Shown: one piece after another, positions 17,866-27,161 of the stretch
How positions within the stretch are numbered: the first letter of the stretch is position 1
Layout: the number at the start of each line of letters is the position of its first letter
Origin: Candidatus Latescibacterota bacterium
Lineage (GTDB): Bacteria; Latescibacterota; UBA2968; GCA-2709665
Assembly: GCA_012271065.1 (NCBI GenBank)
Contig: JAAXHE010000002.1
Location: forward strand, 1 to 44,101
Direction of reading: 5' to 3'
Length of the DNA: 44,101 bases
Translations under genes and position numbers: made by a program
The notes under the pieces: generated by a model
What the model saw: only the letters and a program-made list of their open reading frames with translations
The model's database searches: none
Told to the model about the DNA's origin: nothing

Positions 17866-17904
17866 GTGTCCGATAATGATACGGCAGTGTGCGAAAATGA
17901 ACAC
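17866..17904. promoter_or_regulatory. Enhancer-like site upstream of the response regulator
   Basis: The element reads GTGTCCGATAATGATAC, then six bases on TGTGCG-AAAA-TGAACA. It has the same order and spacing as 1438-1475 (CGATAATGATAC followed by TGTCCG-GAAA-CGGACA). It lies 88-126 bases upstream of the sigma-54 promoter at 17992, as expected for binding of an NtrC-type activator. Confidence 0.6.
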
Positions 17905-17991
17905 ATGGGCGGCGTCGGTTCTCGAACCGCTTGACAGGCTAAGTCTCTGTGATCATTATGGTTGTGTGTGAATTCGATCCATGAGGCGTAT

Positions 17992-18007
17992 TGGCACGAA
18001 AAATGCG
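17992..18007 (+). promoter_or_regulatory. Sigma-54 (-24/-12) promoter of the response regulator gene
   Basis: TGGCACGAAAAATGCG matches the -24 block TGGCACG perfectly and keeps the invariant GC of the -12 block, with 10 bases between GG and GC. Transcription would begin near 18018, about 97 bases before the regulator ATG. Because the gene product is itself a sigma-54 activator, autoregulation is likely. Confidence 0.7.
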
Positions 18008-18114
18008 TCCCAAAGGACTGGGCAATTGCTGGCAGGATTGGCCTATCTACCTCTTCGAGCTCCAGATAGCCGGGTACCTGCGGCCTTTCCATGCCTGAAC
18101 GACAGGGGGCTTTC

Positions 18115-19491
18115 ATGAAGACATTCGACAAAATCCTGATCGTCGACGACGACCGCGACGTGCTGCTGGCCGCGCAGCTCTTCCTCAAGCAACACGCCGG
18201 GCGGGTGGATACCGAAGCCGATCCCGAGCGTATTCCCGAACTGCTGCAGAACGACGCGTACGACGTGATCCTGCTGGATATGAACTTCGCGCAGGACGCC
18301 ACCTCGGGAAAGGAAGGGTTTCACTGGCTCGGAAGGATCCTGGAGCTGGATCCGTCCGCCGTGGTGGTCCTGATCACGGCGTTCGGCGACGTCAATACGG
18401 CCGTGCGGGCGATACGGGAAGGCGCCACGGACTTTGTCCTAAAGCCCTGGCAGAACGAGAAGCTGCTGGCCACGCTGTCCTCGGCTGCCATGCTCCGCCG
18501 GTCGCGGCTCGACGTCTTCCGGCTGCGCTCCCGCCAGCGGCAGTTCCACGCCGATCTGGACAGGCAGTTTCCCGGCATCGTGGCCGTCTCTCCGGTGATG
18601 CGCGACGTTTTCGAGACCATCCGGAAGGTCGCCGCCACCGACGCCAACGTGCTTATCCTGGGCGACAACGGGACGGGCAAAGACGCGGTTGCCCGCGCCC
18701 TTCACCGCCACTCCGTCCGCGCGGACCAGGTCTTCATCCACGTGGACCTCGGCGCCGTCCCCGAGACCCTGTTCGAAAGCGAGCTTTTCGGACACAAAAA
18801 AGGCGCCTTTACAGACGCCAGGGAAGACCGCGCGGGGCGGTTTGAAACGGCTTCAGGCGGGACGCTGTTCCTGGATGAGATCGGCAACCTCTCACTGCCG
18901 CTTCAGGCAAAGCTGCTCACCGTACTCGAGAAGCGGACGGTTTTTCGCCTGGGCACCAACAAGCCCGTCCCCATCGATATCCGGCTCGTCTGCGCCACCA
19001 ATACGCCCATCCACAAACTGGCCGCGCGAAACGAGTTCCGCCAAGACCTGCTCTACCGCGTCAACACCGTTGAAATCAGCCTGCCGCCGCTCCGTGAGCG
19101 CCGCGAAGACATGCCGCTCCTCATCGGCAGCTTCCTGGACAGGTACTGCAGGAAATACAAGAAGCCGCGCATCGGCCTGCATCCCCGCACCCTGGAAAAA
19201 CTCAAGGGGTATCCCTGGCCCGGAAACGTCCGCGAACTGCAGCACGCCATCGAACGCGCGGTCATCATGAACGAAGACGGGACGCTGCAACCGTCGGACT
19301 TTCCGCTCAGTACGCCTGAAACCGCCCCGGGCGACCACATTCACTGCGAAGACTTCAACCTCGAACGCATCGAGAAGACCGCCATCCGCAAGGCCATCGA
19401 GAAGCACGAGGGAAACATCAGCCACACGGCCCGGGAACTGGGCATCACGCGCAGCGCACTCTACCGCAGGCTGGAAAAATATGGTCTATAG
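18115..19491 (+). CDS. Sigma-54-dependent NtrC-type response regulator
   Basis: The 458-residue cytoplasmic activator has a receiver domain (acidic pocket at D11-D12, phosphoacceptor D55, K110), an AAA+ domain (Walker A GDNGTGKD at 183-190, Walker B LFLDEI near 251-256) and a Fis-type helix-turn-helix ([19 protein letters not shown], about 435-453). The sigma-54 contact loop, usually GAFTGA, is GAFTDA here (230-235), a variant known in related regulators. I start at ATG 18115, after AGGGGG, rather than at 18091. The histidine kinase gene overlaps its end by 11 bases, so the two are co-translated and are surely partners. The upstream sigma-54 promoter and enhancer-like motif suggest autoregulation, and the same signals upstream of 1275 suggest it controls permease genes. 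Confidence 0.92.
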   Translation: MKTFDKILIVDDDRDVLLAAQLFLKQHAGRVDTEADPERIPELLQNDAYDVILLDMNFAQDATSGKEGFHWLGRILELDPSAVVVLITAFGDVNTAVRAIREGATDFVLKPWQNEKLLATLSSAAMLRRSRLDVFRLRSRQRQFHADLDRQFPGIVAVSPVMRDVFETIRKVAATDANVLILGDNGTGKDAVARALHRHSVRADQVFIHVDLGAVPETLFESELFGHKKGAFTDAREDRAGRFETASGGTLFLDEIGNLSLPLQAKLLTVLEKRTVFRLGTNKPVPIDIRLVCATNTPIHKLAARNEFRQDLLYRVNTVEISLPPLRERREDMPLLIGSFLDRYCRKYKKPRIGLHPRTLEKLKGYPWPGNVRELQHAIERAVIMNEDGTLQPSDFPLSTPETAPGDHIHCEDFNLERIEKTAIRKAIEKHEGNISHTARELGITRSALYRRLEKYGL

Positions 19492-20824
19492 ACACTTCCG
19501 GACGCTCTGCATCGTGCGGGTGGCCTTTCTGTGCGCCACCATCTGCGCCCTTGTGTACGTCCTCTTCCAGACAACCTACTACACCACCGTCCTCATCCTG
19601 GCCGGCATCACGCTCTACCAGGCCTACGCCCTCATCCACTACGTGGAACGCACCAATCGGGATCTGACGCGGTTCCTTCAGGCCATCCGGTACGAAGACT
19701 TCTCCCAGTCCTTCAGCGGCCGCGGACTCGGGTCCGCTTTCGACGATCTGAAAGAAGCGTTCAACGACGTGCTGAACGCTTTCCGGAGGACGCGCGCGGA
19801 AAAAGAGGAGAACTTCCAATACCTGCAGACCGTGGTCCAGCACGTGGGGGTTGGCCTGGTCTGTTATGGATCTGACGGACGCATCGAGCTGATGAATACC
19901 GCTGCCCAGCGCCTGCTTCGCCGACCCCACATCCACAACGTGCGGGAACTCGAGCCGGTGAGCGAGACCCTTTCCGAAACGCTTCTCGCGCTGGGACCGG
20001 GCGACAGGACCCTGGTCAAGGTTCAGGACGAGGACGAACTCCTTCAGATCATCATCCACGCCACCGAGATTCGTATGCGAGGCGAATCGTTCATCCTGGC
20101 GTCGGTGCAGGACATCCAGAGCGAACTCGAAGAGCAGGAAATGGAGGCGTGGCAGAAACTCATTCGGGTGCTCATCCACGAAATCATGAATTCGATCACG
20201 CCCATTTCGTCCCTGGCCTCCACGGTACGCGGCCACTTTCCGGAATCCGGTCGACAGTCCCCGCTCGATCAGCAGACGGCGGCAGACGTGAGCGCCGCGC
20301 TCAAGACCATACAGTCGCGTAGCGACGGCCTGCAGCAGTTCGTGGACACCTACCGCCAACTCACGCGGATACCCCGGCCCGACTTCCAGATCTGTCCCGT
20401 CGCCGGACTCTTCGACCGCGTTGCGTCCCTCATGAATCCGGAATGCGAAACCGCAGGCATCGCCCTGCGCACGGGGGTCGAACCCGAGACCCTGGAAGTC
20501 ACCGCCGACCCCAACCTCGTGGAGCAGGCGCTCATCAATCTCGTGAGGAACGCGGCGGAAGCCCTGGCCGGGCGGGATCAGCCACGTATCGACCTTAACG
20601 CGGCCCTGGACCGAAGGGGGCGCGTTCTCATCCGCGTACAGGATAACGGCCCTGGCATCCTCGACGAGGTGCAGGACCGCATCTTCATCCCCTTCTTCAC
20701 GACAAGACAGGAGGGATCGGGCATCGGGCTATCGCTTTGCCGGCAGATCATGCGCCAGCATCGCGGCGCCATCAGCGTTCAATCCACGCCCGATGAAGGA
20801 ACCGTATTCACCCTCCGGTTCTGA
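19481..20824 (+). CDS. NtrY-like sensor histidine kinase with minimal membrane part
   Basis: The 447-residue protein starts within the last codons of the regulator gene. Two hydrophobic helices (about 9-28 and 33-52) are joined by only a few residues, so there is essentially no periplasmic sensor domain. A HAMP-like linker and a PAS-like domain (about 110-210) follow. The dimerisation helix has the phosphoacceptor H233 in LIHEIMNSITP, and the ATPase domain has the N box NLVRNAAEAL (N357), DNGPGI (388-393) and GSGIGLSL (412-419). It phosphorylates the adjacent NtrC-type regulator. Kinases without an external sensor often read a membrane partner; permeases encoded nearby are natural candidates, but that is an inference. 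Confidence 0.92.
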   Translation: MVYRHFRTLCIVRVAFLCATICALVYVLFQTTYYTTVLILAGITLYQAYALIHYVERTNRDLTRFLQAIRYEDFSQSFSGRGLGSAFDDLKEAFNDVLNAFRRTRAEKEENFQYLQTVVQHVGVGLVCYGSDGRIELMNTAAQRLLRRPHIHNVRELEPVSETLSETLLALGPGDRTLVKVQDEDELLQIIIHATEIRMRGESFILASVQDIQSELEEQEMEAWQKLIRVLIHEIMNSITPISSLASTVRGHFPESGRQSPLDQQTAADVSAALKTIQSRSDGLQQFVDTYRQLTRIPRPDFQICPVAGLFDRVASLMNPECETAGIALRTGVEPETLEVTADPNLVEQALINLVRNAAEALAGRDQPRIDLNAALDRRGRVLIRVQDNGPGILDEVQDRIFIPFFTTRQEGSGIGLSLCRQIMRQHRGAISVQSTPDEGTVFTLRF

Positions 20825-20867
20825 TCTCCCACATGCCGCCAGGTAGACGGATTGGCGAGTACTTATC

Positions 20868-22406
20868 TTAACCCCAATCCTCCAGGATGGCCTTCGCGGC
20901 GTTGTGCCCCGGGGCGCCGGTCACCTCGCCGCCCGGATGCGTTCCCGCGCCGCAGAGATACAGATTCCGGACAGGGGTCGTGTAGCGCGACCAACCGCCG
21001 AGGGGGCGTTGCGCCAGGAACTGGTCCGGCACGATGTCAAGGTGCCGGATATTGCCGTCCGTGAGGCCCACCCTTTCCTCCAGGTCATAGGGTGTGAACA
21101 GCGACCAGTCCACCAGAATGTCCCTGAGGTTCGGCGCATAGATGGACAGTGAATCGATCATGCGTTCACCCACCTCTTCGCGTCTCTCGTCCCATGTGCC
21201 GTCGCGCGGGCGCACGGGCGCATAGAGGGCCCAGACGGACATGACGTGGTGGCCGGGGGGCGCCATCGTGTCGTCGTAGACAGATGGAATCTGCACTTCC
21301 AGGACGGGTTCAGTCGCGGGATCCCCACGCCTGGCGTCGTCCCAGGCGCGGACGAAGTAGTCGATGGACGGACAGATCTTGATTTCAGCCACCCAGCGCG
21401 GATCGAATCCGGATTCGCCCCTCGCGAAGTCCGGAAGGCCGGAGAGCGCCGCGTGGAACTTCAGGTAGGCCGTCCTGGTCTTCAGACGATTCGCCTTGAC
21501 AAGGAATCGTGCGTCCAGCGCCCCGGGCGGCAGCAACTTCAGAAACGTACGCTTGGGATCGGCGTTGGAAACCACAATCCGGCTGCGGATCTCCGTCCCG
21601 TCGGCCAGCGCCGCGCCGCATGCCCGTCCCTCTTCAAGCAGGATCCGCGTGACTTCCGCTCCCGTCTGCAGAACCGCGCCGCGAGACCTCGCCGCCCTGG
21701 CGAGGGCATTGGCAATTCCGCCCATCCCGCCCTTGACGATACCCACGTTCTCCGGCCGGCCGAACGCACCGCATTTGATGTACGCGTAACACCACGCGCT
21801 GCCCGGCGCCGCCGGGTCTCCCGCGTCCTGCGCCTGGATGAATGCGCCCTGGGCTTCGTCGGATTCGAAGAACTCCGTCACCAGGTCGGTCATGCCGGTC
21901 GTGAGCAGGCGGTCCAGAAACCCCTCATCGGGCGTGCCCTCGAGCCGAGAGGCGATCGCGCCCAGTGTAGGCGGCGGCGTCAGGAAATACGGGTAGATGA
22001 TGTTTGCTGCCCGTTCCCAGAAAGCGAGCCATTCCGGATAGGCCTCCGCGTCCTTCCGCGAGAATCGGGCAAGCTCCTCCTGGCTGCGTTCCAGGTCGTC
22101 CCAGAGGCGGAGCGCTGAGCCGTCGGGGAAGGGCTGGAACCGGGAAGGGTCCAGGTGAAAGACGTCGAACCCGTGCTCCCGCAGGGCTAACTCGTCGATC
22201 ACCTTGTCCTGCAGCAGGTGGCAGATGTAGGAGCAGGACGAAAAACGGTAGCCCGGAAAGAGTTCCTCGGTTGCACAGGCGCCGCCCAGGAGGTCCCTGC
22301 GTTCCAGCAACAGCACGTCCATTCCCGCATCCGCCAGATAGGACGCCGCAACCAGCCCGTTGTGTCCGCCGCCCAGGATCAGCGCGTCGCAATCTACAGT
22401 GGACAT
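20868..22406 (-). CDS. PYROXD2-like FAD-dependent oxidoreductase
   Basis: The 512-residue flavoprotein begins with a dinucleotide-binding motif (ALILGGGHNGLVAASYLADAG, with the acidic end of beta-2 in LLLERR) and ends with the second FAD motif NLYLCGAGTHPGGEVTGAPGHNAA. It belongs to the phytoene-desaturase-like amine oxidase superfamily and looks closest to PYROXD2 (GHNGL, LGGACATEELFPGYRFSSCSY). Substrates of that branch are not established; carotenoid synthesis is not supported because no other carotenoid gene is present. The ATG at 22406 has GAGGAGG eight bases upstream. It is the last gene of a three-gene minus-strand run with the SUI1 and Gfo/Idh/MocA-like genes, and it converges with the kinase gene. 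Confidence 0.85.
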   Translation of the reverse strand: MSTVDCDALILGGGHNGLVAASYLADAGMDVLLLERRDLLGGACATEELFPGYRFSSCSYICHLLQDKVIDELALREHGFDVFHLDPSRFQPFPDGSALRLWDDLERSQEELARFSRKDAEAYPEWLAFWERAANIIYPYFLTPPPTLGAIASRLEGTPDEGFLDRLLTTGMTDLVTEFFESDEAQGAFIQAQDAGDPAAPGSAWCYAYIKCGAFGRPENVGIVKGGMGGIANALARAARSRGAVLQTGAEVTRILLEEGRACGAALADGTEIRSRIVVSNADPKRTFLKLLPPGALDARFLVKANRLKTRTAYLKFHAALSGLPDFARGESGFDPRWVAEIKICPSIDYFVRAWDDARRGDPATEPVLEVQIPSVYDDTMAPPGHHVMSVWALYAPVRPRDGTWDERREEVGERMIDSLSIYAPNLRDILVDWSLFTPYDLEERVGLTDGNIRHLDIVPDQFLAQRPLGGWSRYTTPVRNLYLCGAGTHPGGEVTGAPGHNAAKAILEDWG

Positions 22407-22466
22407 GGTTAATCCTCCTCGATGTGTATTTCGCTGTTACCAGTCAGTGATCGGCACACTGGCTGG

Positions 22467-22784
22467 TCATCGAACCCCCCAGCCGTTTTCCACCAGCCAG
22501 TCACGGGCCCTTTGCCGGCAATCTCCCTGCAACTCGATCGCCTCCCCCCGAATCGTCCCTCCCGTTCCGCAGGCCGCTCTCAAGGCGCGCGCCAGGTCCT
22601 TCATATCCCCCTTCACAAGCACGAGACCCTCTGCCAGCGTTACGACCTTGCCGCGCTTCCGTTTCTCCAGCCGAATCCGGATCTGCTGCTCCTCCGGCGC
22701 GCGCGAGACCAGAGGTTCCATGTCAGAGTCAGGCACGTCGTCGGATACAAACGCCCATCCCTCTCCAGATACTCGTTTAATCAT
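22467..22784 (-). CDS. yciH: SUI1/YciH-family translation factor-like protein
   Basis: The 105-residue protein has the SUI1 (eIF1-like) domain in its second half: IRIRLEKRKRGKVVTLAEGL, then CGTGGTIRGEAIELQGD and RDWLVENGW. In bacteria these proteins bind ribosomes and may affect initiation fidelity, although their role is not settled. I start at the ATG at 22784, preceded by GGGAG, and not ten codons earlier where no ribosome site is seen. It lies between two oxidoreductase genes with gaps of about 60 and 87 bases. Confidence 0.85.
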   Translation of the reverse strand: MIKRVSGEGWAFVSDDVPDSDMEPLVSRAPEEQQIRIRLEKRKRGKVVTLAEGLVLVKGDMKDLARALRAACGTGGTIRGEAIELQGDCRQRARDWLVENGWGVR

Positions 22785-22871
22785 ATCGTGTCTCCCGAAT
22801 GTACGGCCAGGCAAAAACGAACGTGCGCCTTATTCAATCCCTTACACGTCCCGCGTTTCGCGCCTTTTCTC

Positions 22872-24068
22872 TCAGGTTATTCCGGACCCGTCCCCGAAAT
22901 CCGGCACTTCCATTTGCGCGCCGCCGCTCATCGCGGACTCGTGCGCCACCAGCCCCGGAACCAGGTACCGCGCCGCCTGCCAGACGTTGTTGGGCGGCGT
23001 TTCCCCCGTCACACACGCCGTCACGAAATCGTGCACGAGGAACTGGTGCGCTCCCTTGTGCCCGTTCCCCAGGCCGATGAACTCCCTCGGCAGCAGATGC
23101 ACGGGATGCACCGGAGACACCCCCTGGTGCGTGCCGTCGTCCCCCGTTACCGCGCCCATCGGATCGTCGGCCGGAGCGGCCGGAACGCCTTCACAGGACA
23201 ATTCCGCAGTCAGATCCATGCACGTTTTCCGGTCCTTGGTGATCCACACCTGTCCTCGCACCTGCTCCTCGTATCCGGCGTCCGTTCCATACAGGCTCAT
23301 CCCCACCGTGCCCGGATGTCCGATCCTCCTGAATTCGTTGAACCGCGCCATACTCCCGTCCGACATCCTGCACAACATGGTCTGGTTGCTGAACGGGTTC
23401 TTCCAGACATTGTCTTCGCTCGCATACAGATTGTCCTCGTGGCGGTCCACGAAGCCCATTCCGCTCACGTGCGTGGCGTGCGCCCCGGTGACGGACACGA
23501 TCATGCTGGTCGAATGCGTGGGATAATGCAGCGGCGGGGACCCGAAAAGCTGCTTCCACTTCTCGCCATGCCGCCATTGCGCGACCGCGTACAGTCCGTG
23601 CGAGTAATCGTGGTAATACTCCGCCTCTCCGTACACGATATGTCCGAAGTCTCCCTTCTGAAAACGATCCCGGCAATAGATCGTGCACGGATAATAATAA
23701 CTCGTCTCCCCGATCATGTAGATCAACCCGGTCTCTTCCACCGCCTTCACAAGATCGGAGATTTCATCCAGCGTCACGGCTGACGGCACCGCGGAATACA
23801 CGTGCTTGCCGCTTCGCAACGCCTGGACCGCCTGCGGTCCGTGCAGATGGTGCTGCGTAATGATCGCAATCGCGTCCACGTCGGAAATGCACAGCGCATC
23901 TAGCGACGGAAACGTGTCGGGCACACCGAACTGCGCTGATTTTTCCGCCAGCTTCTCCGCGTCCAGGTCGCACAGCACCAGGTGGTCGACGTCCGGATGC
24001 GCCTTGAACAGCGGGATGAACGAGTTCGCAAATGCTCCGGCGCCGCAGATTCCGAGTCGAATACCCAT
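22872..24068 (-). CDS. Gfo/Idh/MocA-family protein with AVP in place of EKP
   Basis: The 398-residue protein has an N-terminal Rossmann fold (GIRLGICGAGAFANSF, nucleotide end VLCDLDAEKL) and the usual C-terminal alpha/beta domain of sugar or cyclitol dehydrogenases. The catalytic EKP motif is replaced: residues 88-98 read KHVYSAVPSAV, so the Lys that normally takes part in hydride chemistry is missing. The reaction may therefore differ from a normal NAD-dependent oxidation. I start at ATG 24068 (TGGAG six bases upstream); the longer form starts at TTG. It is divergent from the heparinase-family gene at 24472, which fits a sugar or uronate pathway. Confidence 0.85.
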   Translation of the reverse strand: MGIRLGICGAGAFANSFIPLFKAHPDVDHLVLCDLDAEKLAEKSAQFGVPDTFPSLDALCISDVDAIAIITQHHLHGPQAVQALRSGKHVYSAVPSAVTLDEISDLVKAVEETGLIYMIGETSYYYPCTIYCRDRFQKGDFGHIVYGEAEYYHDYSHGLYAVAQWRHGEKWKQLFGSPPLHYPTHSTSMIVSVTGAHATHVSGMGFVDRHEDNLYASEDNVWKNPFSNQTMLCRMSDGSMARFNEFRRIGHPGTVGMSLYGTDAGYEEQVRGQVWITKDRKTCMDLTAELSCEGVPAAPADDPMGAVTGDDGTHQGVSPVHPVHLLPREFIGLGNGHKGAHQFLVHDFVTACVTGETPPNNVWQAARYLVPGLVAHESAMSGGAQMEVPDFGDGSGIT

Positions 24069-24471
24069 CAGCGCTCCAGTCAAAAAACGCCTGACTCACA
24101 CGAAGCCACAAAGACACAAAGGGAAAACCGGAAACAGCGACAAGGCGGGCAACCACAAGGGTTGCCCCTACAAATGCAACATTGGCGCCCACGACGGCGA
24201 TATCGATTCGCGGATTCCTGGTTTTTGTAGGGGCAACCGGCCGGTCGCCCCTACGGATTCAACAACAAATCCACGCGGTAGACCTTTCGGTTTACCAGTC
24301 GCCCGCCCGGTGACTGAGCGGGGGTTTTGATAAGAAATACAGGGGTCGCATATTCCGCAAGCGCTAAAGCGGTCGGCGACAAGACCGGAAGGGGGCTCTC
24401 TACGGCATGCGCGATGATTCTTGAACCCCCATTCCCCATTTCGTAAATTGCCACAATCGAAAGGAGGCGAC
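24069..24471. repeat. Divergent promoter region with REP-like palindromes
   Basis: There is no gene in this 400-base gap. It holds GGGCAACC-ACAAG-GGTTGCCC followed by CTAC (24147-24170) and a longer inverted repeat GTAGGGGCAACCGG/CCGGTCGCCCCTAC with one mismatch (24227-24254). It also has a degenerate ACGAAGCCACAAAGACACAAAG tract (about 24100-24120). The promoters of the two divergent genes must lie here, but I see no convincing -35/-10 pair. Confidence 0.65.
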
Positions 24472-26796
24472 ATGGACCTGACCATGTTCGAAGACGACGC
24501 AATTGTCTCAGAATGGACGCTCTCAACCGCCGAGCAGAGTGAACGCGCCAGTCTGCCGATGAATGTCGGCGACTGGGGTCTGGCCAACGAAATCCGCGCC
24601 GAAATCTTCCTGCCGGAAGGTGTGGACGACCAGATCCGATGCACGCTCACCTCGGGGCATCGCACCGAAGGTATGAGCCAGGACGACGGCTATTGGTTCA
24701 ACGCCATCGTCTCCCCTCGCGGCGGCAACATCTGGCGGGGCTGGCGCGAGTTCCGGTTCCCCGCGGAGTGTTTTTATACCGCCGGAATCCCGACGGCGGG
24801 GTGGGGCGATATGTCCTCGGGCGATATCCGCGTTCCGCCCGGAAGCCGCGTCCGGAATATCCGCCTGGTCCGGCGCCGCATCGTCACGGGGCCGCGAATG
24901 ACGGACGACGCCCTCATCGCCGCCATTGATCTGAACCATCCGGGGCTCGAAGCCGCGGCGCGGGCAACCGACACCGAAGCCCGGCTTTCGGCGATCGCGT
25001 CGCATTTCCGTTCCAGCACGTACAACAGGCGGCACACGACATCCGATCCGGGGTCCGATGCAAATATCGAAGAGGCGGACCGTATCCTCGCCGGTTACAT
25101 CATGGACCACCACTGGCCCGACGGCGTGGACTGGGACGCAAACCCTTACGGATATATCGAGTGGTCCATCATCATCCATGCGTTCTACTATTTCAAGGCC
25201 CTCGAACGCGCCTGGGCAAAGACCCGGGACCCCAAATACGCGAAAGGCATCGAGTCCATCCTGTGCGACTGGATGCGCAAAACGCCCGTTCCCTTCGGCG
25301 TCCGCGCGGGCGGCCTGGCCTGGGGGCATTCGCTGATCGTGAGCATGCGGGCGTTCAACACGCTGGTCGACGCGTTCACCGAACTCTGCGACTGTCCTGA
25401 AACCGAAGACAGGACCATCGTGGACCTGCTCAAATCCATCTACGAACATACCGTCTACCTCCTGAAATTCGAATCCTTCCCGCCCTCCAACAAAACCATA
25501 TCGGAAGGCAGGTCTCTGCTCGCCACAGCCTGCTCCTTTCCCGAATTCAAGGACGCCAAAGCCTGGTACGAGGCCGCCTGCCAGCGGCTTATCGACGACA
25601 TGGACATCCAGGTCTTTCCGGATGGCGCCTCATACGAACTCACGCCGGGTTATCAGATCTCGATCGCGTCCTGGTTCCTGGATGCATATAAAGTGGCAGG
25701 AAAGTTCGGCCGGTCCCTGGATCCTGATCTGGAAACCGGCATCCGGCGCATGTACGACTGGTGCGTCTCCGTCAACCGGCCCGATTTCACCTTTCCCTCC
25801 ATTTCCGACGCTGGCAGCCTGGACGGAAAATTCGGCGGCGCGCTCGCGGGACCGGGCGCCATTCTCGACAGCGAATCCGCCACCTGGATCGGCACCGAGG
25901 GAGAAGAGGGCAGCCCGCCGGAATATACATCCATCGCCCACCGGGACTCCGGGTACTTCGTGATGCGCAGCGGATGGGACCGCGACGCCCGCTACCTCCT
26001 GTTCGAAGGAGGTCCGTACGGCCGATTCCACCAGCACGAAGATATGCTCTCTTTCGACCTCCACGCCCACGGTCTGCCCTTCATCGTGGACCCCGGAATC
26101 GCCTCGTACTATCCGAACGCATGGACCTCGTTCTATAAGACAACCGAAGCGCACAACACGGTCCTGGTGGACGGCTGCGGACAGAACCGCGGGGCCCGCA
26201 CCGTCGCGGAATGGGTTGAATCCGCCCGCGACAAAACGGTCTGGCGCTCCGACGAGCGCTCCGACGTGGCCATCGCCACGTACGACGCCGGGTATGCCGG
26301 GTTGGACGCGTCCGTCTCTCACCGCCGGATCGTCATGTTCGTCAAGCCGGATTACTTTCTCATCTTCGACGAACTCACGGGTGAAGGCCGCCGCACTTAC
26401 GAGGCGCTCTTCCACTTCATGCCCTACCGCGTGCTGATCGACCCGGAAAGCCGCGCCGTCCGGACCGGGCGCATGCATCCGCCAAACCTGGAAGTCCTAC
26501 CCCTCGTCAGAATGACGCCCCGCATCGTCTGCGGCCGGAACGATCCGGTACAGGGATGGCTTGCCATCGGCGAGCAGGACGTTCCCGCGCCCGTCGTCAT
26601 CTACAGGAAACGGACGTCGCTGCCCTTCCGTACAGGCTACGCCCTCGTGCCCTTCACGGACGGCGTCAGCGCGGGCGTCACGTCGAGGATCACCCGCCGC
26701 GGCGACGTCTGGAACGTGCGAATTGTCCATCCCGACGGTGAGGTGGATCGGATCAGGATGGACTGGTCCGACACGAATGGCCCGGTGCTGGTGTAG
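24472..26796 (+). CDS. Heparinase II/III-family polysaccharide lyase-like protein
   Basis: The 774-residue protein has an N-terminal beta-rich region, an alpha/alpha toroid (about 200-470, with NPYGYIEWSIIIHAFYYFKAL and DGASYELTPGYQ) and a C-terminal beta-sandwich carrying the family hallmark FHQHEDMLSFDLHAHGLPF and VDPGIASYY. Enzymes of this family cleave acidic polysaccharides such as heparin, alginate or related uronans by beta-elimination. No signal peptide is seen, so it may act on imported oligosaccharides in the cytoplasm. The ATG at 24472 follows AAAGGAGG. The divergent Gfo/Idh/MocA-like gene and the downstream hydrolase and alpha/alpha-barrel genes suggest a catabolic locus. Confidence 0.82.
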   Translation: MDLTMFEDDAIVSEWTLSTAEQSERASLPMNVGDWGLANEIRAEIFLPEGVDDQIRCTLTSGHRTEGMSQDDGYWFNAIVSPRGGNIWRGWREFRFPAECFYTAGIPTAGWGDMSSGDIRVPPGSRVRNIRLVRRRIVTGPRMTDDALIAAIDLNHPGLEAAARATDTEARLSAIASHFRSSTYNRRHTTSDPGSDANIEEADRILAGYIMDHHWPDGVDWDANPYGYIEWSIIIHAFYYFKALERAWAKTRDPKYAKGIESILCDWMRKTPVPFGVRAGGLAWGHSLIVSMRAFNTLVDAFTELCDCPETEDRTIVDLLKSIYEHTVYLLKFESFPPSNKTISEGRSLLATACSFPEFKDAKAWYEAACQRLIDDMDIQVFPDGASYELTPGYQISIASWFLDAYKVAGKFGRSLDPDLETGIRRMYDWCVSVNRPDFTFPSISDAGSLDGKFGGALAGPGAILDSESATWIGTEGEEGSPPEYTSIAHRDSGYFVMRSGWDRDARYLLFEGGPYGRFHQHEDMLSFDLHAHGLPFIVDPGIASYYPNAWTSFYKTTEAHNTVLVDGCGQNRGARTVAEWVESARDKTVWRSDERSDVAIATYDAGYAGLDASVSHRRIVMFVKPDYFLIFDELTGEGRRTYEALFHFMPYRVLIDPESRAVRTGRMHPPNLEVLPLVRMTPRIVCGRNDPVQGWLAIGEQDVPAPVVIYRKRTSLPFRTGYALVPFTDGVSAGVTSRITRRGDVWNVRIVHPDGEVDRIRMDWSDTNGPVLV

Positions 26797-26975
26797 CCTC
26801 AATTCGAAAAAAGACAAAAGGCGAATTGGCCACAAAAAGCGCAAAAGGTACCGGTGCAAAACGGCGTGCGTCATAACGTCGTGACCCTGCGGTAAAAACT
26901 GTCGAATCAAGGTTAGTTTTTCTATTGCGCCACAATGAAACACCCGATGCCGTGGAATGGAGGAAGGTTACGGAA

Positions 26976-27161
26976 ATGGAAAAGTACATCTACTGGCAGG
27001 ACGGTACCGTGTTTTTGGGGTATCTCGAAGAATTTCCCGATTACTGGACACAAGGTAAAACCATTGAAGAGCTGAAGGAGAACCTCATCGACATTTACAA
27101 CGAACTCACGGGCGGCGCCATTCCCTGCGTGCGCCGGGTTGCCGAGCTACAGGTATCATGA
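26976..27161 (+). CDS. hicB: HicB-like antitoxin
   Basis: The 61-residue protein has the HicB partial RNase-H-like fold: a strand pair (YIYWQDGTVFLGYLEEFPDYWTQG) and a helix (TIEELKENLIDIYNELT). It would bind and neutralise HicA, and often represses its own operon, although there is no obvious C-terminal DNA-binding domain here. I use ATG 26976, after GGAGGAAGG, instead of the ATG at 26925. Its stop overlaps the HicA start as ATGA. Confidence 0.85.
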   Translation: MEKYIYWQDGTVFLGYLEEFPDYWTQGKTIEELKENLIDIYNELTGGAIPCVRRVAELQVS

